DNA of 7,962 nucleotides from Flavobacteriales bacterium (GTDB lineage: Bacteria; Bacteroidota; Bacteroidia; UBA10329): NCBI GenBank assembly GCA_003456455.1, contig DMRV01000389.1, forward strand, positions 1 through 7,962, written 5' to 3'. Positions within the stretch are counted from its first letter, which is position 1. Every line of letters starts with the position of its first letter. The notes under the pieces were generated by a model, which was not told the DNA's origin, ran no database searches, and saw only the letters and a program-made list of their open reading frames with translations. Positions 1 to 6,186 of this stretch are shown piece by piece. The translations under genes and the position numbers were made by a program.

Positions 1-2092
1 TGCCTTCGCCACCATGGCGTTCGGCCTCATTGGCATGCTGGTAGGGCTTACGGCAGCACTTCAAATGGTAGATCCATGGTTTAACTTTTTGACCCCGTGG
101 CTCACCTTCGGTAGAATTCGTCCACTGCACACAAATGCAGTGATTTTTGCGTTTGTAGGAAATGGGATTTTCATGGGAGTTTACTACTCGCTTCAGCGTT
201 TGCTGAAAACCCGAATGTGGAGTGATGCACTTAGTAACATCAACTTTTGGGGTTGGCAGTTGATTATTCTTTCGGCTGTAATAACACTTCCTATGGGGCT
301 TACTTCCAGTAAGGAATATGCCGAGTTGGAATGGCCGATTGACATTGCGATTACGCTGATTTGGGTGGTGTTCGGACTGAACATGATGATGACCATTATC
401 AAGCGTAGAGAGCGTCACATATATGTGGCTATCTGGTTCTACATCGCCACGTTTGTTACGGTTGCCATGCTTCACGTTGTGAATAGCTTCGAGCTTCCAG
501 TGTCTTTCTTTAAAAGTTACAGTGCTTATGCAGGTGTTCAAGATGCGTTAGTGCAATGGTGGTATGGCCACAATGCGGTTGCATTCTTCCTTACCACACC
601 GTATTTGGGATTAATGTATTACTTCATTCCGAAGGCTTCTGGACGACCTGTTTATTCATATAGACTTTCCATTGTACACTTCTGGGCATTGATTTTCATC
701 TACATATGGGCAGGCCCGCACCACTTGTTGTATTCTTCTTTGCCAGAATGGGCACAGAATATTGGTGTTGTATTCTCGATTATGCTTCTTGCGCCAAGTT
801 GGGGTGGTATGCTTAACGGCTTACTCACATTAAGAGGTGCTTGGGATAGAGTTAGAGAAAGTGCCGTATTGAAATTTATGGTTGTGGCGGTTACCGCTTA
901 CGGCATGAGCACATTTGAAGGACCACTACTATCGTTGAAGAACGTAAATGCCATCAGTCACTTTACGGACTGGACAGTTGCTCACGTGCACATTGGAGGT
1001 TTGGGTTGGAACGGGTTTATGACGTTCGGTATTCTTTATTACCTCATTCCTAAAATGTGGAACACAAAAATGTATTCCAACAAACTTTCTGACTTTCACT
1101 TCTGGATTGGAACACTAGGAATTCTGTTCTATGCATTGCCACTTTACTGGGCAGGTTTCACACAGAGTTTGATGTGGAAAGAGTTCACAGAAGAAGGCTT
1201 CTTAGCTTATCCTAACTTCTTAGAAACAGTAACTCAAATTAAGCCGATGTATGCCGCAAGAGCATTCGGTGGTAGCTTGTACATAACTGGTGTAATCGTA
1301 ATGATTTACAACCTGATTATGACAATGAGACAGGGTACTTTTCAGCGTGAGGAAGAAGCTTCTGCTTTGCCATTAGCTAAGGAATTTAAAGCGGAGAAAG
1401 GCGAAGGATGGCACCGAGTAATTGAGCGCAAGCCAATTCAGTTCCTTGTTCTCAGTTTGGTGGCGGTTGCCATTGGTGGGGCCATCGAGATTATTCCAAC
1501 TATGTTAATCGAAAGTAATATTCCAACTATCGCAAGCGTAAAACCATACACGCCACTTGAATTAGAGGGCAGAGATATCTATATCCGAGAAGGTTGTAAC
1601 AACTTTCACTCTCAGATGATTCGTCCGTTCCGTAGTGAAACAGAGCGTTATGGAGAATACTCTAAAGCTGGAGAGTATGTTTACGACCATCCGCATTTAT
1701 GGGGTTCTAAGAGAACAGGTCCAGATTTGCACAGAATTGGCGCAAAATATTCAGACAGTTGGCATTACAACCACATGTTGGACCCGGGCAGTATGTCTCC
1801 AGGAACGATTATGCCATCTTACCCTTGGTTGTTTGATAATGAATTGAATCTTGAAGGGACCCCTGCTAAGATTAGAGGCATGCAAACCCTTGGAGTACCT
1901 TATGCAGAAGGTTATGACCAGATTGCTGTAGAGGACTTGACCTATCAGGCTGAAGCTATTGCCTTAGGTCTGGAAAAAGACGGGCTTCAGGTACTGCCTA
2001 ATTCAGAAATTGTTGCTCTCATCTCATATTTACAACGATTGGGAACAGATATTAAAGTGAAGGACGGCCAAGCCGCCATGGTAACCAATTAA
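1..2092 (+). CDS. ccoNO: cbb3-type cytochrome c oxidase, fused catalytic CcoN and heme c CcoO subunits (5' partial)
   Basis: Inner-membrane subunits I and II of cbb3 oxidase, reducing O2 to water with proton pumping. The reading frame is open to the left edge (first whole codon at base 2), and family N-termini extend about 20 residues further, so the ATG at 14 is internal. Numbering from that Met: low-spin heme b ligands H39 and H326, CuB ligands H186, H236, H237, active-site Tyr Y230 (in YIWAGPHH), heme b3 ligand H324, conserved E101, E104 and E302. All sit at a constant 21-residue offset from remembered Pseudomonas stutzeri CcoN positions. A charged linker (about 440-475) leads to the CcoO membrane anchor (about 475-497) and a periplasmic cytochrome domain with likely axial Met M600 (GTIMPSYPWL). 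Odd point: the heme motif at 528-532 reads CNNFH instead of CxxCH. NO fusions are common in Bacteroidota. It heads the visible operon, 13 nt before ccoQ. Confidence 0.97.
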   Translation, partial: AFATMAFGLIGMLVGLTAALQMVDPWFNFLTPWLTFGRIRPLHTNAVIFAFVGNGIFMGVYYSLQRLLKTRMWSDALSNINFWGWQLIILSAVITLPMGLTSSKEYAELEWPIDIAITLIWVVFGLNMMMTIIKRRERHIYVAIWFYIATFVTVAMLHVVNSFELPVSFFKSYSAYAGVQDALVQWWYGHNAVAFFLTTPYLGLMYYFIPKASGRPVYSYRLSIVHFWALIFIYIWAGPHHLLYSSLPEWAQNIGVVFSIMLLAPSWGGMLNGLLTLRGAWDRVRESAVLKFMVVAVTAYGMSTFEGPLLSLKNVNAISHFTDWTVAHVHIGGLGWNGFMTFGILYYLIPKMWNTKMYSNKLSDFHFWIGTLGILFYALPLYWAGFTQSLMWKEFTEEGFLAYPNFLETVTQIKPMYAARAFGGSLYITGVIVMIYNLIMTMRQGTFQREEEASALPLAKEFKAEKGEGWHRVIERKPIQFLVLSLVAVAIGGAIEIIPTMLIESNIPTIASVKPYTPLELEGRDIYIREGCNNFHSQMIRPFRSETERYGEYSKAGEYVYDHPHLWGSKRTGPDLHRIGAKYSDSWHYNHMLDPGSMSPGTIMPSYPWLFDNELNLEGTPAKIRGMQTLGVPYAEGYDQIAVEDLTYQAEAIALGLEKDGLQVLPNSEIVALISYLQRLGTDIKVKDGQAAMVTN

Positions 2093-2105
2093 AAGAGATA
2101 CAGTT

Positions 2106-2297
2106 ATGCTAAAGTTCATCAAACATCACATGGAAACCATAGTTGGGATAGAGATTTACCCGATTATCTCCTTCATCATTTTCTTCACGTTCTTTATTGT
2201 TGTCTTGGCGTATTTGGTTATCCAACGCACAGAATATTTCGATAAAATGAGCATGATGCCATTCGATGAAGAAAAGCCATCAACCAATAAAATTTAA
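2106..2297 (+). CDS. ccoQ: small cbb3 oxidase subunit, CcoQ/FixQ-like
   Basis: A 63-residue single-span membrane protein between ccoNO and ccoP, the usual place of ccoQ. A short N-terminal part (MLKFIKHHMETIVGIEIYP) precedes one hydrophobic helix at about 20-40, then an acidic cytoplasmic tail containing DKMSMMPFDEE. The pattern IEIYPIIS + helix + DKMSxxPxD matches my recollection of CcoQ-like proteins in Bacteroidota cbb3 operons. CcoQ is known in proteobacteria to help stabilise the oxidase and CcoP association; that role here is inferred. It starts 13 nt after the ccoNO stop and ends 3 nt before ccoP, so the three are almost surely co-transcribed. No obvious Shine-Dalgarno is present; the upstream sequence is A-rich. 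Confidence 0.88.
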   Translation: MLKFIKHHMETIVGIEIYPIISFIIFFTFFIVVLAYLVIQRTEYFDKMSMMPFDEEKPSTNKI

Positions 2298-2300
2298 ATC

Positions 2301-3497
2301 ATGAAAACAGATTGGTTCAATAATAAAACAAAGTTGTTTGGTACAGTCGCAGCATTCATGATGCTTGCTGCTGGTGCGCAAGCTAAAGAATCGACAGTCT
2401 CAGTTCCTTGGGAAAACATTGTAAATGCAAACGACACGGCCGTGTTTTGGGTATTGGCTGGGTTTGCTGTTCTATTACTCATTTTAGTTTGGGTAGTTGC
2501 TGGAGTTACGAAGGGATTATTATCTGACAAAGCCCTATGGATGGGAAAGTGGTCAAATAATGCTAAAACTATTGCAGCAATGGTTGGCGGTGGATTGCTT
2601 ATGTCTACAACTAACGCAATAGCTCAAACAGAAACGCCAGCGGCTTCAATGTTCGAAATGTCTGATGGTCTATTCTGGATTATGATTCTTGTAAACGGCT
2701 TATTGCTAGTTGTCCTTTTAGGAATGCTTTACAACTTAAGTAGTTTGATTAAGTCTCTGCGCACTTCTAGTGAAGAAGAATCCTTAGCTGCCGTAGCACC
2801 AGAAAAATCTATTTGGGAAGGCGCGCTTTCAGCAGCAGTTCCAATTGAGCAAGAGAATGATATTTTGTTAGATCACGAGTACGATGGCATCATGGAGCTA
2901 GACAACAAGCTTCCGCCATGGTGGCTATATATGTTCTATGCAAGTATTGTTTTTGCTTTCGTGTACATCGGATACTACCAATTATCGGGTGGTCATGGAC
3001 AGTACGATGAGTACGAAGCGGAAATGGCTATTGCAGCAGATGAAAAAGAAGCGATGCTCGCAAATTCCGCTAATAATGTGGACGAAAATACAGCCGTGTT
3101 TTTAACTGACGTAACGTCAATAGGTAACGGTAAAGCCAAGTTCGAAACCCTATGTATTGCCTGTCATGCTGCCTCAGGCGGAAGCTCACAAGTTCCGCTT
3201 GGAGTTGGGCCAAATCTTACGGATGAATATTGGATTCATGGTGGTGGCGTCAAAAACATATTTAAAACGATAAAGTATGGTGTTCCTGCCAAGGGTATGA
3301 TTTCTTGGGAAGCCCAGCTTTCTCCAGTTCAGATTCAAGAAGTGTCATCTTACATCATTTCACTGCAAGGTTCAAATCCTGAAAACGGGAAAGAACCACA
3401 AGGCGAGATTTGGATAGAAGCAGGTGCTGAAGAAGCGCCTTCCGATACAACTGAAGCTCCATCTGCAGAGGCCGCCACGGCTGATGCAGCGGAGTAA
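2301..3497 (+). CDS. ccoP: cbb3-type cytochrome c oxidase subunit III, monoheme CcoP
   Basis: A 398-residue membrane-anchored c-type cytochrome that passes electrons towards CcoO/CcoN. Residues 1-28 look like a signal peptide or first helix (ending AQA-K). Further hydrophobic segments lie at about 49-70, 90-108, 123-145 and 207-228; the last follows the family block LLDHEYDGIMELDNKLPPWW (189-208). The periplasmic cytochrome domain has one heme site, C285-IA-C288-H289, with M333 in KGMISWEAQLSP as likely sixth ligand. Proteobacterial CcoP has two hemes; one is usual in Bacteroidota, so this is not degeneration. Residues 366-398 form a low-complexity Glu/Ala/Ser/Thr tail. The N-terminal half appears to contain two copies of a 'signal-like hydrophobic stretch plus helix' unit (about 7-74 and 86-153). 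It starts 3 nt after ccoQ and is followed by two stem-loops. Confidence 0.95.
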   Translation: MKTDWFNNKTKLFGTVAAFMMLAAGAQAKESTVSVPWENIVNANDTAVFWVLAGFAVLLLILVWVVAGVTKGLLSDKALWMGKWSNNAKTIAAMVGGGLLMSTTNAIAQTETPAASMFEMSDGLFWIMILVNGLLLVVLLGMLYNLSSLIKSLRTSSEEESLAAVAPEKSIWEGALSAAVPIEQENDILLDHEYDGIMELDNKLPPWWLYMFYASIVFAFVYIGYYQLSGGHGQYDEYEAEMAIAADEKEAMLANSANNVDENTAVFLTDVTSIGNGKAKFETLCIACHAASGGSSQVPLGVGPNLTDEYWIHGGGVKNIFKTIKYGVPAKGMISWEAQLSPVQIQEVSSYIISLQGSNPENGKEPQGEIWIEAGAEEAPSDTTEAPSAEAATADAAE

Positions 3498-3504
3498 TTC
3501 CGCT
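3488..3504 (+). other. stem-loop spanning the ccoP stop codon
   Basis: Perfect 6-bp inverted repeat AGCGGA / TCCGCT (3488-3493 and 3499-3504) with a 5-nt loop holding the TAA stop of ccoP. The following sequence is TAATTGG, not a proper T-run, so it is not a convincing Rho-independent terminator. Together with the next stem-loop it may slow RNA decay from the 3' end or partly attenuate transcription into ccoG. The pairing is seen in the sequence; the role is inferred. Confidence 0.4.
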
Positions 3505-3507
3505 TAA

Positions 3508-3528
3508 TTGGATAATCGCAATATCCAA
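3508..3528 (+). other. second stem-loop in the ccoP-ccoG gap
   Basis: Perfect 7-bp inverted repeat TTGGATA / TATCCAA (3508-3514 and 3522-3528) with a 7-nt loop, only 3 nt beyond the first stem-loop. It is AT-rich and followed by CCCCGAGC rather than T residues, so on its own it would be a weak terminator. It could equally be a protein-binding palindrome. It lies in the gap that separates the oxidase subunit genes from the assembly genes. Confidence 0.3.
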
Positions 3529-3561
3529 CCCCGAGCAAATGAAAAGTGGGAAGGCAAGTAC

Positions 3562-3577
3562 TGTGATTTCAATCACG
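3562..3577. promoter_or_regulatory. Crp/Fnr-family binding site upstream of ccoG
   Basis: The palindrome TGTGA-TTTCAA-TCACG matches the Crp/HcpR-type consensus TGTGA-N6-TCACA at 9 of 10 conserved positions. Read with the inner half-sites it is also TGAT-N4-ATCA, the core of an Fnr box (TTGAT-N4-ATCAA). Its centre at 3569.5 lies about 58 bp upstream of the ccoG start. If transcription begins near 3611, as the nearby TATCTTCA suggests, the site would be centred at about -41.5, the usual place for a class II activator. Crp/Fnr proteins commonly control cbb3 genes; which member acts here cannot be read from the window. Confidence 0.6.
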
Positions 3578-3598
3578 GAACACTCCTTTGTCCGAACC

Positions 3599-3606
3599 TA
3601 TCTTCA
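3599..3606 (+). promoter_or_regulatory. possible Bacteroidota -7 promoter element for ccoG
   Basis: TATCTTCA resembles the Bacteroidota -7 consensus TAnnTTTG at six of its defined positions or fewer (TA and TT match, the last two bases differ). There is no well-spaced TTTG at -33, as expected if the Crp/Fnr-type palindrome just upstream replaces that contact. It would give a short leader of about 17 nt before the ccoG ATG. Weak match; support comes mainly from its spacing to the palindrome. Confidence 0.3.
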
Positions 3607-3627
3607 ACTCATTGAAAAGATTGAATT

Positions 3628-5052
3628 ATGGAGGAGAAAGACGAAAAAGGGTCATTTAGGGATCACCTCTCAACGCTAGATGAGAGTGGGAATAGGAAGT
3701 GGATTTATCCCAAAATGCCATTTGGCAAGTACTACAACTGGAGAAAGTGGCTCAGTTATTTACTACTTGCTTTTCTATTTGCAGGGCCACACATCAAAAT
3801 TGGCGGAGAGCCTCTATTGATGATTAACGTTCTTGCGAGAAAGTTTGTCATTTTCGGACAAGTTTTCTGGCCGCAAGACTTCTACTTGTTTGGTTTGGCA
3901 ATGATAACCTTCGTGTTATTTATTGTGCTATTTACAGTTGCATTTGGTCGTGTTTTCTGCGGTTGGTTCTGTCCTCAGACCATTTTCATGGAAATGCTCT
4001 TCCGCAGAATTGAATATTGGATTGAAGGAGATTGGAAGCATCAGCAGCGATTAGATAAAATGCCTTGGAACGCTGAGAAGATTCGAAAAAAATCCATCAA
4101 GCACATTCTGTTTTTTGGCATTTCATTCATCATCTCAAATACCTTTTTAGCCTACATCATCGGTAATGATGCACTGTTTGAAATCATAACCGATTCCCCA
4201 GCAGACCATATTGTTGGATTATTACTGATAACGGTATTCACTTTTGTGTTCTACGGTGTTTTTGCCAAAATGCGAGAACAAGTTTGTACCAATATTTGTC
4301 CTTACGGACGATTGCAAGGAGTTCTTCTCGACAGAAACTCCATGATTGTAGCATACGACCACACACGTGGAGAGTCTACAGCTGGAAGAAGCAAATGGCG
4401 CAAAGCGGAAGATCGCGCTGCAGAAGGAAAAGGGGATTGCATTGATTGCCATGCCTGTGTGGATGTTTGCCCAACAGGAATCGATATTAGGAACGGTACA
4501 CAACTCGAGTGCATCAATTGTACCGCGTGCATGGATGCCTGCGATCATGTAATGGACAAAGTTGGCTTGGAGCCAGCCCTAGTTGGCTATAAGAGCGAAG
4601 AGACCATTGCCTCAGGAATACCTTTTACATACACTACTCGGCTAAAGGCTTACACTGGAGTATTGAGTATTCTTATGCTTGCCATGTTTGCACTCATAAT
4701 TACACGCGCAGACATTGGAGCAACAGTTCTACGAACTCCTGGAATGCTTTTTCAAGAAGGAGAAAACAATACCGTCACTAACTTGTACAATTACAAAGTG
4801 ATAAACAAGACAGCTATAGATATGACGCTGAGCCTAAAAGTTGTGAAAGGGCCTGGCGAAGTAAAACTAGTTGGAGACATGCTTAACTTAGAACCGCAAG
4901 GAACATCAGAAGGCGTGCTGTTTATTGCCATTGCAAAAGATGAGTTGAAAGAAAGAAACACTCCAGTTATTGTTGGGATTTTTGATGGAGATAAACTCTT
5001 AAAAAAAATAAAGACCAACTTCATTGGGCCAATGCAAATAGCTAAAAAATAG
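3628..5052 (+). CDS. ccoG: cbb3 oxidase assembly protein CcoG (RdxA/FixG), polyferredoxin
   Basis: A 474-residue membrane iron-sulfur protein needed for cbb3 biogenesis; in proteobacteria CcoG has been linked to reduction of copper for the CuB site. The N-terminal cytoplasmic stretch with KWIYPKMPFGKYYNWRK (24-40) is typical. Membrane segments lie at about 41-54, 85-106, 157-179, 194-213 and 339-359. Membrane-proximal cysteine motifs are CGWFCPQT (C111, C115) and CTNICPYGR (C220, C224). Two 4Fe-4S motifs follow: C271-C274-C277-C281-P and C295-C298-C301-C305. The C-terminal part (about 375-470) is the FixG immunoglobulin-like periplasmic domain. All expected cysteines are present and length is normal. 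The start is preceded by a 130-bp gap with a Crp/Fnr-type site, and the stop is 4 nt before ccoH, so it probably heads a second transcription unit. Confidence 0.96.
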   Translation: MEEKDEKGSFRDHLSTLDESGNRKWIYPKMPFGKYYNWRKWLSYLLLAFLFAGPHIKIGGEPLLMINVLARKFVIFGQVFWPQDFYLFGLAMITFVLFIVLFTVAFGRVFCGWFCPQTIFMEMLFRRIEYWIEGDWKHQQRLDKMPWNAEKIRKKSIKHILFFGISFIISNTFLAYIIGNDALFEIITDSPADHIVGLLLITVFTFVFYGVFAKMREQVCTNICPYGRLQGVLLDRNSMIVAYDHTRGESTAGRSKWRKAEDRAAEGKGDCIDCHACVDVCPTGIDIRNGTQLECINCTACMDACDHVMDKVGLEPALVGYKSEETIASGIPFTYTTRLKAYTGVLSILMLAMFALIITRADIGATVLRTPGMLFQEGENNTVTNLYNYKVINKTAIDMTLSLKVVKGPGEVKLVGDMLNLEPQGTSEGVLFIAIAKDELKERNTPVIVGIFDGDKLLKKIKTNFIGPMQIAKK

Positions 5053-5056
5053 ATTC

Positions 5057-5479
5057 ATGAGTTGGGGTTGGCGCATAGTATTCTTGTATGGTTCGTTTGT
5101 AGTGCTAATGGTTGGTATGGCTATTTTGGCCTTCCAGCAAGACTTTGACCTTGTAGCTGACGATTACTACGAACAAGAGATTGCCTTTCAAGGTCGCATT
5201 GACCAATTAACAAATGCGGCTACAGACAATCAGAAAGTAGTGGTTACCAATACCACAAATACTGTTCAATTGGCGTTTGAAAACCCTGTTCTAGACGTGA
5301 AAATTCACTTTTTTCGCCCGTCTGATGACACCATGGATTTCAAGCTAGAAGAAGCAAAGGTAGATTCACAGATGAGCGTTTCACTAGACCGTTTTTCCAA
5401 AGGTAAATACCTTGTAAAGGTGGAATGGAAGGCCAACGGAAAAACTTATTTCCAAGAAGATAATTTGTTCGTCAAGTAA
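5057..5479 (+). CDS. ccoH: cbb3 oxidase assembly protein CcoH/FixH family
   Basis: A 140-residue protein with one N-terminal membrane helix (about 5-27) and a periplasmic beta-rich domain. The block LVADDYYEQEIAFQGRIDQ (32-50) right after the helix is the recognisable FixH-family signature. Later residues are mostly short strands ending in KTYFQEDNLFVK. CcoH in proteobacteria is required for stable cbb3 assembly and interacts with CcoN; that role is inferred here from family and position. It begins 4 nt after ccoG and its TAA overlaps the ATG of the next gene by one base (TAATG), which suggests translational coupling. Sequence conservation in this family is low, so order in the operon is part of the evidence. 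Confidence 0.9.
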   Translation: MSWGWRIVFLYGSFVVLMVGMAILAFQQDFDLVADDYYEQEIAFQGRIDQLTNAATDNQKVVVTNTTNTVQLAFENPVLDVKIHFFRPSDDTMDFKLEEAKVDSQMSVSLDRFSKGKYLVKVEWKANGKTYFQEDNLFVK

Positions 5480-6186
5480 TGTTTCTTACGGCATTTGCCA
5501 TAGGAGCTTTAGGCAGTTTTCATTGCATTGGCATGTGTGGTCCCATTGCGTTGTCTGTACCAATTGCGGGCAAATCTGGTTTAGCAGGAATTGTTCGAGG
5601 GCTGTTGTACAATCTTGGTAGAATAACCACCTACGCCACTTTAGGGTTGGTAGTCGGTTTTCTCGGAAAGCAACTCATGTTTGGAGACTTCCAGCAAGCG
5701 CTTTCAATTACCGTTGGTGTTCTGATTTTGACGTTTCTAATCCTTCCCAAAACCATTACAAAAAAGATTGATCCTACAACGAAATTTGCTCAGCTGTTTC
5801 TCAAGTTGAAATCGACATTCCAAGGTTTATTCAAAAGCAAAAGCGCAATTGGACCTTTGGTTTTGGGGTTAATTAATGGGTTGCTCCCTTGCGGATTGGT
5901 TTATGTTGGTTTGGCAGGTGCATTGGCACTTGGTAATCCCCTAGAAAGTGCCCAGTTTATGGCTGCTTTCGGTCTCGGAACAGTTCCTGTCATGATAACT
6001 ATCATATTAGCGGGTGACCTCATTTCTCTTCAATGGCGCGGAAAAATCCGAAAATTGATGCCTGTAATGTTTGCCATCATGGGAGCTCTTTTCATTCTCC
6101 GAGGAATGAACCTAGGTATACCGTACGTAAGTCCGGATATGGAAGTGACTACTGTTGGCGGAGTTCCAGAATGTCACACGCCATGA
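5479..6186 (+). CDS. SafE/DsbD_2-like integral membrane protein of the cbb3 cluster
   Basis: A 235-residue polytopic protein, usually annotated as 'sulfite exporter TauE/SafE family' or cytochrome c biogenesis transmembrane region (DsbD_2-like). It has two similar halves. The first opens with FHCIGMCGP (H15, C16, M19, C20), the second with NGLLPCGLVYVG (C138); each starts a helix bundle. Hydrophobic segments lie at about 3-30, 40-64, 72-90, 124-150, 158-182 and 193-210. The Cys/His/Met cluster suggests metal or thiol chemistry in the membrane, and such genes regularly sit beside ccoG/ccoH in Bacteroidota; copper handling is a reasonable guess but unproven, and sulfite export is unlikely in this setting. 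The soluble C-terminus ends in ECHTP, adding C232 and H233. It overlaps ccoH by 1 nt and hemN by 4 nt (ATGA). Confidence 0.88.
   Translation: MFLTAFAIGALGSFHCIGMCGPIALSVPIAGKSGLAGIVRGLLYNLGRITTYATLGLVVGFLGKQLMFGDFQQALSITVGVLILTFLILPKTITKKIDPTTKFAQLFLKLKSTFQGLFKSKSAIGPLVLGLINGLLPCGLVYVGLAGALALGNPLESAQFMAAFGLGTVPVMITIILAGDLISLQWRGKIRKLMPVMFAIMGALFILRGMNLGIPYVSPDMEVTTVGGVPECHTP

Noticed and set aside
8..17. ATG at 14 in a GCCACCATGG context as the ccoNO start
   Set aside because: The frame stays open to base 2 with residues (AFAT) that fit the first CcoN helix, and alignment to remembered P. stutzeri positions leaves about 20 residues missing. The Kozak-like context is coincidence in a bacterium.
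3153..3167. Single CxxCH in CcoP taken as loss of a second heme
   Set aside because: Monoheme CcoP is usual in Bacteroidota, and no trace of a second cytochrome domain is seen.
3350..3576. Minus-strand open frames over the ccoP tail and the intergenic gap
   Set aside because: They mirror the low-complexity Ala/Glu tail of ccoP and have no start context, domain or terminator.
3587..3590. TTTG as a -33 element for ccoG
   Set aside because: It is only 8 nt from the TATCTTCA element, far too close, and no other -7 element is found at a proper distance downstream.
4222..4548. Minus-strand open frames of 108 and 76 codons inside ccoG
   Set aside because: They are antisense to a fully conserved iron-sulfur protein, have no protein-like features, and arise from its codon pattern.
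5521..5542. HCIGMCG in the SafE-like protein as a heme c site
   Set aside because: The spacing is CxxxC with no following His, and it lies at the start of a membrane helix.
6033..6182. N-terminal extension of hemN, including a CNVCHH stretch resembling a heme c motif
   Set aside because: It is the out-of-frame reading of the SafE-like gene. HemN homology begins at MNTDLIKKYN, and the ATGA overlap at 6183 gives the normal start.
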